This document shows, piece after piece, positions 23,401 through 36,124 of a DNA stretch of 64,000 nt. This DNA comes from Lomentospora prolificans (Eukaryota; Ascomycota; Sordariomycetes; Microascales; Microascaceae). Made by a program: the position numbers and the translations under genes. Location of the stretch: NCBI GenBank assembly GCA_029532625.1, contig JARFXM010000009.1, positions 5,321,501 through 5,385,500 on the forward strand. The letters are read 5' to 3'. Under the pieces are notes generated by a model, which had not been told where the DNA came from, did not search any database, and saw only the letters and a list, made by a program, of their open reading frames with translations. Numbering within the stretch: the first letter of the stretch is position 1; each line of letters starts with the position of its first letter.

Positions 23401-26400
23401 GATGGGAGGGAAACGTGTGAGGATGGGCTGACTTTAGCCTTGCTTCTGGGCGATACGGGAGAGACTTTGGAGCGGCGAGAAAGGCCCAGGAGGCGGATGA
23501 CGCAAGGGTTGCTGATCCTGGCCAGCGAGGCCCAGCGAGGGCCTTGTTGGAAAGGATTGGTTTGTATCTCCCAAGGGCCTTTGGGTACATTCGACTAACA
23601 TGCTTCGTTCTAGAGCGTAGAGATGCCCTGATCCACAGTCTTTCACCGAGAGGAAGCTACGGGCCTCAATTGTAGGGAACTCGCCCGCGAGACGGGCTAC
23701 AATGGAAACAAGAATCCACGGATGATACCATCCGAACCCGGGTGAACACACTCTTCGCCTCACATTTCCGCTCAGGAAAGGACTCCCGTCTCTTTCTGTG
23801 TATGAAGACAGCTCGAAGACATTGAAGAAAGATTGGGACGGACAATAACTAGCATCATGCTATAGCTCCCCCAAGAGGCAACAGGCGGGCTGGAATACGA
23901 GACGATGAAAGCGGACCAAGAGCCTAATGCAGTGAAAATTTGTGATTATCGTTTTCTTTTATTCTGCTATAGCATGAGAGGAAAAGTTTACCCAGGCACT
24001 AGGGCTTGCCCAGAACCGTTCCTCGACACTTTTCCTCCTCCATGCCTTGCCTCCGGGTTATTGAGAACAAGCCCTCCAAGATCCGATCTCTTTCGGGCCC
24101 CGGAAGCCCGGATGGCTTTTTCTCTTCCCCCTCTTCTTGTTCCTTCCCCCCTTCTGAAGCGCTGGGCGAGGGAGATCCCGTGAGAAAAGACCCGTGACTG
24201 TGGCGGGTTTCGTTCAGCCGGTTAAGAGAGGAGGCAATGGACCAGGCGGGAAAATGGGCTGAGACTTGGTACCAAGGACGCAGTTCATGCGCTGGCTTTT
24301 CCCGATTTTCTTCTAGAAATACGGGATCTCAAAGTAAAAGAGATTTTGCTCTTGTCGGAGGCGTTCCTCTCCCCCTTCTTGGGGCCGGATCCGCAACCCT
24401 GGCAGGAAACATCTATCCTTGAAGGAGCCCTCATTTTGTTTGGTGTAAGCCTACGCCTCCAACGGAAAGAGGCTAGAAACCTCCAAAAGAGCGGCTTTAT
24501 GATGCGCTCGAACGAACCCGGAGTCATGCTATGCCTCTAGAGCCATACTCGGTCGTCGAACCCTGCCCATCTACGTCGCATTACAAAGGTCCCAGCCTCG
24601 CCCATGCATCAACCTCCCGTCGAATCAGCTCCGAAAACGACTTTCCCACGCGCTCACGCGTTCCCTTTTTCTTAGTATGAAATCAAAAGGCATAGTATAA
24701 CGCGTCCTGGACACTCCTCGACCATCGTGGCACCATTTGGTTGATGCCTTCATGCTTGGCTTGCCCGCTCATGCCGGGTAAACCTGCGGAAACACCATGT
24801 TCAACGCTGCCAAACTATGGCTTTCCACCGCGCAGCATCGCCTCTTTTCTAACTAGTTGCTGGAAACCCAACCGCCCTGTCTCAAGTTGAGAGCCTCCGC
24901 ACTCTTCAAATCCTCAATACGAGCCCTCCCTCGAGGCATATTCTGCATTATATACTCTATCCCACGAGGATGCAGGAAAACCACGCTTTCCATCCGACTG
25001 CCGGGGACTTCTCAATTGAAAAGGAAGAGTAGGACGAGAAGGAAAAGAGCCGCCAACGTCCCCACTCGCACGCCCATCAAAATAGATTAAATCCATGCTT
25101 CCCAAAGTCCAGGTAAAAACCGAGGGTGGGAGTGAACGGGGAGGAAGGACGTGCCGGAAGCGAGCAATTTGGACCTCGGCCATCTGTGCTCGTCTTTCCC
25201 TCACCATATGCCGCTTTCATCTGCGTATAGTGATCACATCTTCCTACAAAGGGACGGCGAGTAGGAGTATTTCCAAGGAGCCGGGAATATAGCAAGACAC
25301 CTTCCCCAGTAAAAAGTCTAAGTGAAACAATCTAAGTGAGACGGTTTAGATGGCCTGAGGTGGTGATAGGCCTCGTTTTCTTCGTTCTGGAATAGGGTAA
25401 TTAGTTCTGTGAGTCGTGGACATGGGAATAGTCAGGAACTAGTGACTATTTCCCAGCCTCCTCAACCCTATCTCGCGATAGATTATAGTAGAGCAACTCT
25501 CAGGCTCAAATGTGAGAGCTTCTTAAGATGATTAGGATTAGCAGACGTTTGGGGAACTACCTCCCACACCCAGTCTGAACGAAGGAAAAGAGCCCTCAGA
25601 AACACATCGGTCCCGGTCCCAGAGCGTAAGAAGAGGGAGAAGGGGCCCGAAACCCCCATTCCCGGATCCTGGGCATAACCTCGCCGTTTGCCGAAAGGAC
25701 CATCGACGCACGAGACAGCCAACGGCCCCCTCGTAGTCGTCATCCTCTGGTTTCTTCCTCCCTGGCCTTAACTCCTCTTTTACTTCGTTCCCCGAACTCC
25801 ATTTACCTTGCATTACCGAGAAAGGAACAGACTTTTGTGTGTGTGCGTGTGTATGTATTAGGCCCAACTCGTACCTTGCGACAGGGGGGCTGCGCTCCGT
25901 TTTCCTTGTTCCCTATTCGTTCTATTAGGGGCGGCACGATATAAAGGGCGGGCTAGTAAGAATTTTAGAGATCCCGCCGGAGCGGGGACGGTACAGCTGG
26001 GAACAAGGGAGGAAGTAAAAGAGGGAGACTAAGAGGAGTTGGCTTTCCCGGATCTCCAACAGCGGAAAGCCGTGCCTTGTCGGGACGGACGCAGATAGAG
26101 TGCAAGGGGAAAGAGGGTGATAGGTGAGGTGAAAGGAAATAGCCCGATGTGAGGCCGAAAAGCCGCAGTTTGGATACTATCCTACGTATGGAGGGTGTAC
26201 GTAGATGGGCTCACAGATGCATAAAACACTTGACGGTGTAAGTTGGAGAAAGCTTCTACCATATTGGCGGAACCAGACTTGACTTCTTCATTTCGTCTTG
26301 GTAAGCCCTCGCCTGTTCATTGACGAGGATATGTGGATGCAAGAAAAATGTGATGAGATATCTGGAATTATCCATCATCGGAATCCAAAAGGGTGACACA

Positions 26401-27570
26401 CTCGCCTGAGACACGAATGCCTCGCCAGCCCAGCCCAGAAACAAAGCATCTCTTCGGTGATACAAAAGTCCGGCAACGGCCCACGTCACAGAAGCATCTC
26501 ACAGAGCCCGGTATTCGCAATGATACACAACGCAAGGAACGGGCAAAGAACACGATAGAGGGTGTCGTGTGGCACATGTCTGAAGACGCGAGGAAAATCA
26601 AGGAGCGAGCTTAATCCAGACAAGAGAGTCTGGCGAGGCACGCAGCAGCAGAGATAAAAGAGGAAAAACCGGTCCCAATGGTGCAAACTGTATGAGGATT
26701 ATTTACCCGGATTTCGAAAGGGCTGCCAGCCGGCGGACAACCCGGGGTTGTCAGACCTTCAGGTTGTGTGTATCCGTGCTTATTGTAGCGTAAAAACCCG
26801 TCTTAGGGTGGAATGTGGCCTCTGGCTTTTGTTTGCCCGGTGATTGGGATGATACCGGTTTGAGAATTTGATTTTACAATGAACCCATTAAGCCGCTCGG
26901 CATGGACAATGGGATGAACACGATGGTGTTCCATAGGAGCCAACGAAGAACGGATGGAAACGAACCAGCAGACACGGGAAAAGTTCGATCTTTCCGGCCT
27001 CCGGACCAGATGAATGATACCCATGGAGCGAGCGGACGCTCTAAGCTCGGGCATCTGTCATATCTTCTTCCGTGAATCTCTTCTAGCAAAGCGGATCTGC
27101 ACCTGCTCGTGAGAAACGTGGCTTCATCCCAACTTTGCACTCCGTTCTAACTCTTCGCCTCATTCTCTTGCGGTCCTGTCTCGCACAGAGCAGGTTCCGA
27201 ACCGTTACGAGTTAGATGTTGGCACCCTAGCACGGGAAATCTGGGGAAGAAAATCACCGAGCGGGTATGCGTACAGTAGCACCAGCGGTCGCGAAGAAGC
27301 TCACGCGCCTCAAGATCTTTTGCCGCGCCACTATTGCCCGTTCCATCCCAACAAAGAACTGGCATAGATGTGCGCGCTAGTAAAAGTGGGGATTTGGGGT
27401 GAATAGTTTCCTAGGAAGACAAAGTAGGCAGAAGAGACAACTCACAGGAACCTCCGCAGCGGAGAATGTCGATCCCGAAGATGGGATAAGTCTGTTCCAG
27501 TGGGGGGACGAGGAACTATGGAGATTGAGATTGTCTGGAAGGGACAGGGGAGGGGTGTGTAAACGAGGGG

Positions 27571-27594
27571 GAGAGGGAGAGAGAGAGAGAGAGA
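27571..27594. repeat. GA dinucleotide microsatellite
   Basis: Near-perfect GA repeat of about 24 bases with one GG interruption, inside the gene-poor interval. The surrounding 100 bases are purine-rich on the plus strand. Confidence 0.85.
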
Positions 27595-28627
27595 TGGAAT
27601 GGATGAAGCCACGAAGAAGACGGGCGACCCGGACCCTTAGCGTTGATAGCCGAGGAAACTAAGACTGCGACGAGGTGGTCTAGGCATAAACTCAAATCCA
27701 CCGGGTAGTCTGAAGTCGCCTCAAGTCCACTAGCCTAGGTGGAGGGGAAGTGAGAAAGGAAGCCAGGATCCACGCGTGTGAATCATGCGTTCATCCCTCA
27801 TAAGGAGTTCAAAGCTCTTCTCGAAAAGATGGGACGAAACCCGGAGTAGAACGCCATCTCGTGCGAACCCGAGAGCCCGACCTTGAGAGGGAATCCACTT
27901 TTTGCCTCTTTTAACGTCCGTTTCTCTTCCTGGCTGCGATCATGATATGGTTCTTCCGTTATGTGGTCTTGGCTTGAGGATGAACCTCAAAAGGAGCAAC
28001 AAAAATGGGACGGGATCTGCCTTGCCAAGTGCAATCCATTTTCCCCAGTCGTGCGGGCAAGACTGAATCCGTGCGACCCCGTAGAATTTATCGAAACTCG
28101 CGATCGTCAGCCCCATCGTCTTCTGGAAGCTTAGAGAACAGAGAAAGGGAAGACACTTCTGGGCCGTCTGAACTTCAGATTAGATTATCCGCCTGGCTGG
28201 GATATGATCCTGGGATCCATGTCGTTGCACCCGGGCTGAAGATCATGTCTGGGGTTGGGCGATCCGCCATCGAGATTCCCATTTCTCAGATTTCGTGCCA
28301 CGCAAGGCGGAGAGATGAGCGGAATAAGCTGGCGAGCAGAGAAGCGGAAACTTGAAACGGCGGCTAATTTGCGCCCAAACACAATTCCCCCCAACCGTTA
28401 ATCCCCGGGCCATCCACAAAGCTTCCACTCTTCCTTGACATATGTCAGGATGCCAATAATGGACCTACTATAGCCTCCTGATGGTGCGACCGCCTCCTTG
28501 TCCGCAGCGGCCGAATCTAATGTGGGCTCGTCATGACAAAGCTCAAGGCGAGCAGTTGGTGGACGCACCGAATTAATCAACTAAAAAAGCCATCATGGGA
28601 GTAAAATAAGGATGAAGTAAGTGTATG

Positions 28628-28708
28628 ATGACGGGAATGCCGGGGATTGGTGAACTCTCGGGTTTCCCAAGGCGGACCACTCTACCACTGGCCATCGAAT
28701 CCCGTCAT
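28628..28708 (-). other. tRNA-like fold, possibly a degenerate tRNA or tRNA-derived element
   Basis: The ends ATGACGGGA (28628-28636) and TCCCGTCAT (28700-28708) form a perfect 9-bp stem enclosing an 81-base unit. On the minus strand the unit has an A-box-like TGGCCAGTGGTAGAG with a GGCC/GGTC mini-stem, an inner hairpin CTTGGG-AAA-CCCGAG containing TGG, and a B-box-like GTTCACCAATCC. The inner hairpin pairs better as minus-strand RNA (a G-U pair) than as plus-strand RNA (a C-A mismatch). There is no proper T stem and four extra bases precede the D arm, so this is not a normal tRNA. It may be a decayed tRNA-Pro(TGG), a SINE head, or coincidence. Confidence 0.25.
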
Positions 28709-30194
28709 GTAAGCTCGGCTGTCACGTTTTGGTGGAGGTTCTCCTGCACACTGCACACCCACACTGACCTGGAGCTGGACCAGTAGCTGCAAAACGCTCT
28801 GAGAAGACAAGGAGCGCCCGTAAACGTGAAATCCCAGGATCCCGGACACGACGCTCGCCAGAAAGCCATGACCCCCAAATCCCCGGTCATCACATCACGG
28901 CTCCTTCTCCTCACCCCTCCTTCAAACTGTTCGCGCCTCTCCTGCGACGCTGTTTGACGTACACTGCAGGTCCCCTCCAGCATCAGGTTATTCCACTCCT
29001 TCATTTCTGTGGTGAGTTATCCTTGGTAGGCAGCGAAGAGGAACAAAAGTAAAGGGTGGCCAAACGGATGGGTTGATGGGAACATGTTGAAGAAAAAGGA
29101 AGTAAGTCATGGCTACAGCTTCTATCTAGGGATTAGCTCCGAAGCGATCAAGAGCAGCCCCGCAGGTCGGTGAATACCGAGTCTCGAAGGGTGATGGCGG
29201 GACACCACCTGCCCACATTGGGACATCACGGATCCCTCCAGGCAATAAACTACCATCATGTTGTTTAGTTTAGGCTTCCTAGGCATTGCCCGCCCGCCTT
29301 GTGGCGCTCGTCAGGAGATGGTGTGTTCAAGCCATCTTCGCCGTTGAATTAATTCACTACTTCAGCTGCCTTAGTTTATTGCTAGAGTATTCTGCGGGCC
29401 TTGCCGCTGTCTAAATGCAGGACTAGTTAGCGGGTAGAAGAGACTTAGAGGCACATTGGTGGAACTGCACCTTCACTAGATGCGACTTGAAAACAGGTTG
29501 ACGCAAAGCCCGACTGCATCTTGACCGGCCCAGGGTAGAAGAGCATTTCCGCCTTCTTGTGTCGGACACCGGGATCGACATTTAAAAACCCCTCCAAAAA
29601 ATGGATGACTCAAGTTTTGCGAAAAATCCCGACTCCGATTTCTCGCCCCAGCTGAGCAGACGCGAGTCAAGCTGGAGAACGAGAAAAGAGTAACACCTCA
29701 GAAGGCCACGAGGTAGGGATATCCAAGGCCCAGAGAAAATCATGCAACCGATTTCTCCCCGAACCCTAAAAAGGAGAAAGAAGCAATAAAGGGCGAGAAA
29801 GACTTAAAGTCGAGTTCAACTCCATCCAATAAGGAACAGCGCCGAGGGATAAAGCGCCGTCGATCGCCCGGCTGGAAAACATTGGCGAAGCCCCTCATGC
29901 TCTGTTCAATTCCACCCAGCTCGCCACGTTTGCTGAAGACGCAGGCGCTATTCCGGGACTGAATAAAGAATTAGAAATGAATCGGCGTGAGCAAGACTGG
30001 CTTTTGGTGTAGCGCAACTCCTGAGCCGCCGTTTCTCCCAACTTAAATATACATCAAATCAATTGATCCACCCTCACCAAAGTCACGGGGAGGCAGTCAT
30101 CCCCTTTTCTCTTCACAAAGCCGGGCTCCAGGAAAGGACGAAGGCCAGTAACGAAGGCCAGAAGACAGCGCCATCAGAGCACTCGACCGAGCGA

Positions 30195-30224
30195 CAAGGG
30201 CAAGGGCAAGAGCAAGGGCAATGG
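30195..30224. repeat. Hexamer array CAAGGG, five units
   Basis: Units read CAAGGG, CAAGGG, CAAGAG, CAAGGG, CAATGG. No gene is seen around it. Confidence 0.85.
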
Positions 30225-31070
30225 GGAAAATAGAGGAGATTACGTGTAGGATGTCATCGAAGGTGAACATCGCTCTTACCCTAGAAAAGAATGGACAATA
30301 CACGGGGAGTAGAGGGCCTTAACCGCCGAATACTTTCCATCCCACCTTCCTCGCCGTATCATCTTGGCCAGATCTCGCAAAGAAACCACCGCATCCCTTG
30401 CGTGCGCTAAGAATTCTCGTTTCGTTCCGAAGAGAGAGGGAGGGCATCCTTCCATGGGTCCTACATTTTGACAGCTACTATTCTTCCTACCACAACACCG
30501 CCGATGCTGGCTAGAGTAGTAGTACAGGAGAAAAAAACCCATGTTGGATGCGTATGTGGTCGAGGGCAAGGTTCGAGGCCTGACCATGCTCACGCAGCGA
30601 GGCATATCTAGTAAGTATTATGTGTGTTATTCGGATGTAAACCGCTGATTTGGTGTGGGTGTGTACTTGAATAGGTGTGGGCAGGGTTCCAGTGCAGGTG
30701 CGACAAATAAAACGGTGGATGCCAGCGCAAAATTTGACGACACGACAAGAGGGAAGAAAACACAGAACAACGAATCCCGTCGATGTCAAAGAGATGAACG
30801 TTCCGAAATTGTTTCTCCACATACTCTTCGGATTTCCCTTCCTCGCCCATCATCCCCTCGATTTCAGGGCATATTTACGAATGCCAGGTAGCCAGTTGGA
30901 GGAGGGATGCAGTAACACTCCAGTACTCATCCATGGATGAATAACCCCAGAACCGGTGTAGGGCATTTGTGCAGTGTGACACTGCCTCTGGACAAGCAAG
31001 ATACCGCCCGAACGAACATCTCGTAGTCACTGCGGTGCGACCAATCGCCAGCTGTCTGAGTCCCCGTCGC

Positions 31071-31094
31071 CCCGTGCCCATGCCCGTGCCCGTG
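31071..31094. repeat. Hexamer array CCCGTG, four units
   Basis: Units read CCCGTG, CCCATG, CCCGTG, CCCGTG. It lies in non-coding DNA of the gene-poor interval. Confidence 0.85.
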
Positions 31095-34000
31095 CGGCTG
31101 CTTCTGCCTCTGCCACATGTACGCTTCTATTCCCAGATTCTGGTTTCCCGGATCCCGTCTACCTATTCCCTCGCATTGTACCTCAAGCAACGGTCCCCCC
31201 CCCCCCGGCCCACCTTTTAGAGGATCTGGAGTGCGGCGCATCAGTACGATGGCCAGCTATTGGCCCACGGCGGCAGATGAGGAAGCCGAAACCCTCTTTT
31301 CGCAAGCCGCCTGGACGCCCCGTTTTCGTTAACCTCCAGCATATCTGACCACCGCCATCCGCGCATTGTGTTGCCTCAATTAGCCCGGATACCGCAGGGA
31401 CGAGAAAAGAATTTACCACGTTAGAAAAGGGTAAAAAAAAATCAAGAGCCAGATTATGCTGGTGACGCAAGCTGAGCCGTGAAGTGACCTGTCACTCGAG
31501 CACAGCGGCTAGCAGTAACTGTGCATCCTTCATAATTGGTAGGAAATGAAGGAAGGGAAGGCCGCCAAAATTGTCTCGAGGGAACCTCTGGTTCTGGCCT
31601 GCAGGATGTGTTCTCTGTTGCAGCTTTGAGCATGAGGACGCGTCTTCTTCTCTTCCTTTCGTCCTTGTCTCTTCGAGGTCGGCCCATGTGTTTTGTTTCT
31701 GCTCATGTTGCGGCTGGGGGATCTGGGGGCAAAACAACAACAAATGCCCTAGAGGTAGAGACAATCCCACGTCAACATGCGTCTGTACGAGGGCAGATGT
31801 TGTCGTGCAATATGGGGGTTAATGCCGGTGTTGAGCGCTATTCGTATCAACCTCCTCAGCGCCTGGCGTACTTGTGAAGGAGAGTCCGTCGAGCCAGAGC
31901 CTCCAAAGCGGAATAAATCTTCTGTCTGCTGGCGAATGGGTCGGCCAGATCCAGCCCGGCTCGCTGGCACAGCCAGCCAGCCAGCTGGCTCTCCCACAGT
32001 GTGTGCTCTTTAGCCGGATCCAGACATCAACCTGCCACTGGTCTCTTCCTCCGCTGGCCATTAGGCCCCCTAGTCTGAGCACCCTTGGACTCTAGGTGAC
32101 CCAGTTCTCTCATCCCTGTCTGTTAAATCCCATGTTTTCCCACCACCTCAAAAGCATGCATCCAATGTCCCTCAACCACTCTCCGTGCTCCCTCCAGTCA
32201 CTTTTCGCGACGCATGCTTTTCCACACTCTCCGACATCTTTTGCCACAATACGCACGTCCCTCCATATCCTTCCCATGATGCAGAAAAGCCGACGCTAAA
32301 TTAAAAGCATATAGGTTCGGTAACAGGGGAGGGAGGGGAACCATTTAAGGGGAGGGGAGACGAAATAATATGAAAAGTAGGTGGATAGCAGGAGCACAGA
32401 GCCGAAATACTGCTTGCTTCCCTCCTGCCCGGGTTCTTGGAGCGGGAAAAGGAGAAGGGGGGGGGGACGTGACATGAAGTAGAAGTCGACCCTGGAGTAT
32501 GTAGATAGCCATGGCACACGAAATCCAAGGTGCGATTCCAAAGAACAAAAAACATGGTCTATGTAAGTGATCGCCCGCCTGACATGCTCTGGCTTCACCC
32601 CAATCGAGCCAATCAGACTTGGTCGGATAATTTTTGGGCGGGCGGGCAGGCAGGCTCGATATTCCCTCTAAGTCGATCATCGCATTTTGGCTGCTCACTA
32701 TCATGGTTCGCCCGTTCATGTTGAGGATAATGCCTGGGATCCAGAAAGGAATTGGCACAAACACAACAGGGTCTCTGAGACAGACGCGCAAACCACTCAA
32801 CAACTGTTACCCTCATCCTCAAGACGGGGCAGCCTAGAGGATTTCTTCAAGCTACACTCATGCCTTGCGAAGCAACGAACCCTTCAACCCGATGGCTCTG
32901 GGTCTCGAACAGCTAGCTTCTGGAAGGGCTTCAAACTGGGCCTTCATTAAAGCTCCACTCGAAACAGTGGGCGAGTTATCTTGCGTCCCTCTGGTCCCTC
33001 TTGCTCGCCAAACACCGCTCATTTCTCGATTCCAGGTAAAAGCGGCCAGCACGGATGCGAGTCCTCCTCCTCACACTGCGCCTCCCTTTCCCGCCCCCAG
33101 GAACTTTTTTGTCTGCAGCCTTATTAATCCCTAAAACCGCCATCACTAACATTCCCCATTCGCTCGCTTCCCACCCGTGTTCTTTGTGTTCGTTCTTCTG
33201 TTTCCTTTTAAAACACCACCCTCCTGGACTCTGGGGGTCTGCAGCAGGTAGCCAACAGTCCTTCTTGTGTTCTCTCCGACTTGGTCAACGGGAAGAAGTC
33301 TGCACGCGTAGTCCATCCGGGCTGAGCATCGAGCAAAGAAAGAAGCCGGATTTTCGTGCCGTCGTGGGGAACGTGACAACCGTGTCGCCGCATGTAAGCC
33401 ACGCGCACGATAAGATGCAAATATGAAACGAAACAATTATAGCTCGTCTCCCTGCAGGTATGTTATGGCTGAATGCACTCACCATGCTTCGCCTGGCACT
33501 AGGCTGAGCTAGAATTGGGCTAAACCAGTCCCTTGAGGCGAATCATATGAGCCATGATAGTGGCTCGAAATTACCAAAAACACAAAGAGCCCATGAAACA
33601 TTACGAGAGTTGAAATGACGAAAGGGGGAAAGCGTGCAAGAAACGACATTCGCATAATGGAAACTTCGATAATCAAATCTCCTTGCTATATCGGTAGCGA
33701 TAAAACCGCCGAGATTGCAATCGAGTCAATTGTGCGTTCTCGACCAACAACGACCTCCCGGCGGTCGTCGTGACCAAACCAAAGCCGTAAAATAAGATCA
33801 ATGATGGCTGGAAAAAATAAGGTAAAGAAGGCGAGGTTCACCGCATGCATCGAGGATGGGCTCTACCATAGTTTTGTTCGCCGTCATGTGGGGCGTATCT
33901 CGACGGACCAGACACGATGACGAACTGTTGACCCCTTCTTCGTTTGACCTGGGACCTGGTCAAATTCATGCCTACCCGCCGAAATTTAGCGAGAGTTACC

Positions 34001-35082
34001 GTGCCATCGATGGATAACACCACGGGCTCATGCTTGGTGGTAGCGTTGCCTTTTTGCACCCCCATACCTGCTGGCTGTTTCCCATCTCTCTCCTTCTCCC
34101 GCTCCACTCCAAAGCGTGTGAACGAGCGGGTGGGGCCCCGGTTAGATCTGGACGTTTACCAAAGACTCAGCCAGACTTGTAGCCGTCCAGTGTCCAGTGT
34201 GGCTGGTTAGCTTCCTGTGCCTCCAACCATGAGACGGCCGAAAAACCATGGGTAGAGTGGCATAAGTCTGGCTTAGCAATTGATGACTGAAACGAACGTG
34301 TACTCGCCGCGTGCCGTGGACGCTTGCTAGCGATCCCTGAACACTTTGACAACAGAAAAAAACGGCTGATGCTGGGTGAATTGTGCCAGCCGGCACTACT
34401 GGTCAACTTTGCTGGCAGCTTGCAATGTAAGGTATGGCTGGCCGGCTGTCGAGGGATGGAAGTATCAAAGTGCCTAACCCATGCCTGAAGACCAACGGGA
34501 CATTCAGCTGCCGGAAAAGGCTCCCACAATCCATGACCCCGTACATAGCATTTCTATCCATCCGCCTCGGAGACTGTTGACCAGCGTTTATCTCTTCGTT
34601 ATGCTAGCTTGAACGAGAGGGGACCACACCCTAATACCTTTTTCTATCCATGGGGGAAAACAGTAAAACACTACCATTCCTCGTGTTCAAAGGGCCAGCG
34701 GAAAATGGAACACCACTCAAGACCACAGGTAGTAAACCGGTTTTTCTCGAGGTAGTAGCCGGTTTTTGTTACGGAAAGACACGGTGCAACGAGATTACAT
34801 GCGTCCAAAAACCTAATTGTCCCGTCCCTTCGACTGTTCGAGGTAGATTAACTCACCACCAGTCGTCGCAATCAGTCATCTGTGATTCATTCTCCCTGTG
34901 CTGGACGCTGGCCCATCTGCAAGGTTAAAAGGAGGGAGAAATGGTGTTGCGGGCCCGCCTCTCAGACGAACCGGGGGGGAACCACGAAATGTACTTCGTA
35001 TGAGGCGCTCTGAGAAGAAGAGTAGAATGGACCAAGCAAAACCGGCTCGAATTTTGGGTTTGAGCCGAGAAGAGGTGGCCGG

Positions 35083-35187
35083 TTTTTTTTTTTTCGTGTT
35101 TCTTTATTCTATTATTATTATTATTATTTTATTATTATCATTATTATTATTATTACTTTTTTTTTCTTTTTAAAAAAAAAAAAAAAA
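35083..35187. repeat. AT-rich island: T12, ATT microsatellite, T tract, A16
   Basis: A T12 run (35083-35094) is followed by about 45 bases of ATT/TTA trinucleotide repeat, then T9-C-T5 immediately joined to A16. The final T-to-A junction can fold into a long hairpin. It is the only strongly AT-rich block in the interval, and the DNA on both sides is about half G+C. Confidence 0.9.
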
Positions 35188-36082
35188 GGACGAGAAGAAT
35201 CGACCATATTATCCATTTGTACGCTCGGAGCTGGGCTGGGGTCTTCACCCCCCTGTCTGACGGGGGTGCTCTCATCTGTCAGTGGCAGGTAGATCTTCCA
35301 TGAACCCTTCTTTCCCCTTGTCTGCCGAAAGAGGAAGGGGGAGTGGGGAAGGCGGCAACCAGGTAAACCCGTCCATCTCCAAGGGTCAGCACAAAACTAA
35401 AATTACTGCCTGCGCTGCGACACTTGCGTTGTCAATACCCAAGGGAGGGACTGGAATACATGTGCGCTAGTGCCTTGTGGTGTGCGCATCCCATCGATGG
35501 CGTGGCATGTAATCCTCCGATGCGTTCTGGGGTAAATACGGCCTAGTGCCTGAGGAGTGTATGGCACGCCCATGGCCAGACAGACGAATCGCGCGACGCT
35601 CGCCCTTTGATTTATTCCCACTAGACTTATTGGTTGCCTCGTTCTAGCGAACCTATTTCGTTCATGTGTGTTCTGGGAGGAAGGAATGTGGCGCATTGCC
35701 TGGTTCAACCGAAGCCGTCTTCCATTTATCAGCGGACCTTGGTCCGTCGCTGACGCTTTCTCCTACTTCAGGTCGTGCTTAAATGGAATATTTTCAATCT
35801 TGCCCGCCGCCCTGCCTGAGACGGCGGGATTTGCTGGTTGGAGTGGGGGGCAAAAAGCGGAGAAAAGGGCGAGCAAACAACAGCGTCGAATACTACCATG
35901 TCGGTAATTGCTGGCAAGTCGCAACGCCAGCCAGCCGACCCATACAGGGATACAATATGACCTCAGACCCGGCGATGGGCCCCCCAAGGGGCGCAAAGAC
36001 CTGGTTCAAAAAGTTGGTTATCTCACTTTAGCGAGGACTTTGCGCGCACAAACATACCAGTAGCCAGCACACTGGCCAAGGG

Positions 36083-36124
36083 CAGGCCCCGGGCACCAGT
36101 ACCCTGCCCCATGCCCCGGGCCTG
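36083..36124. repeat. GC-rich hairpin, 13-bp arms with one mismatch
   Basis: CAGGCCCCGGGCA (36083-36095) and TGCCCCGGGCCTG (36112-36124) are inverted copies with one mismatch, separated by 16 bases. Each arm itself contains the palindrome CCCGGG. Role unknown. Confidence 0.7.

Noticed and set aside
30189..31100. Hexamer arrays as a CRISPR or satellite array
   Set aside because: Units are six bases with only four or five copies and no spacers; this is simple slippage.
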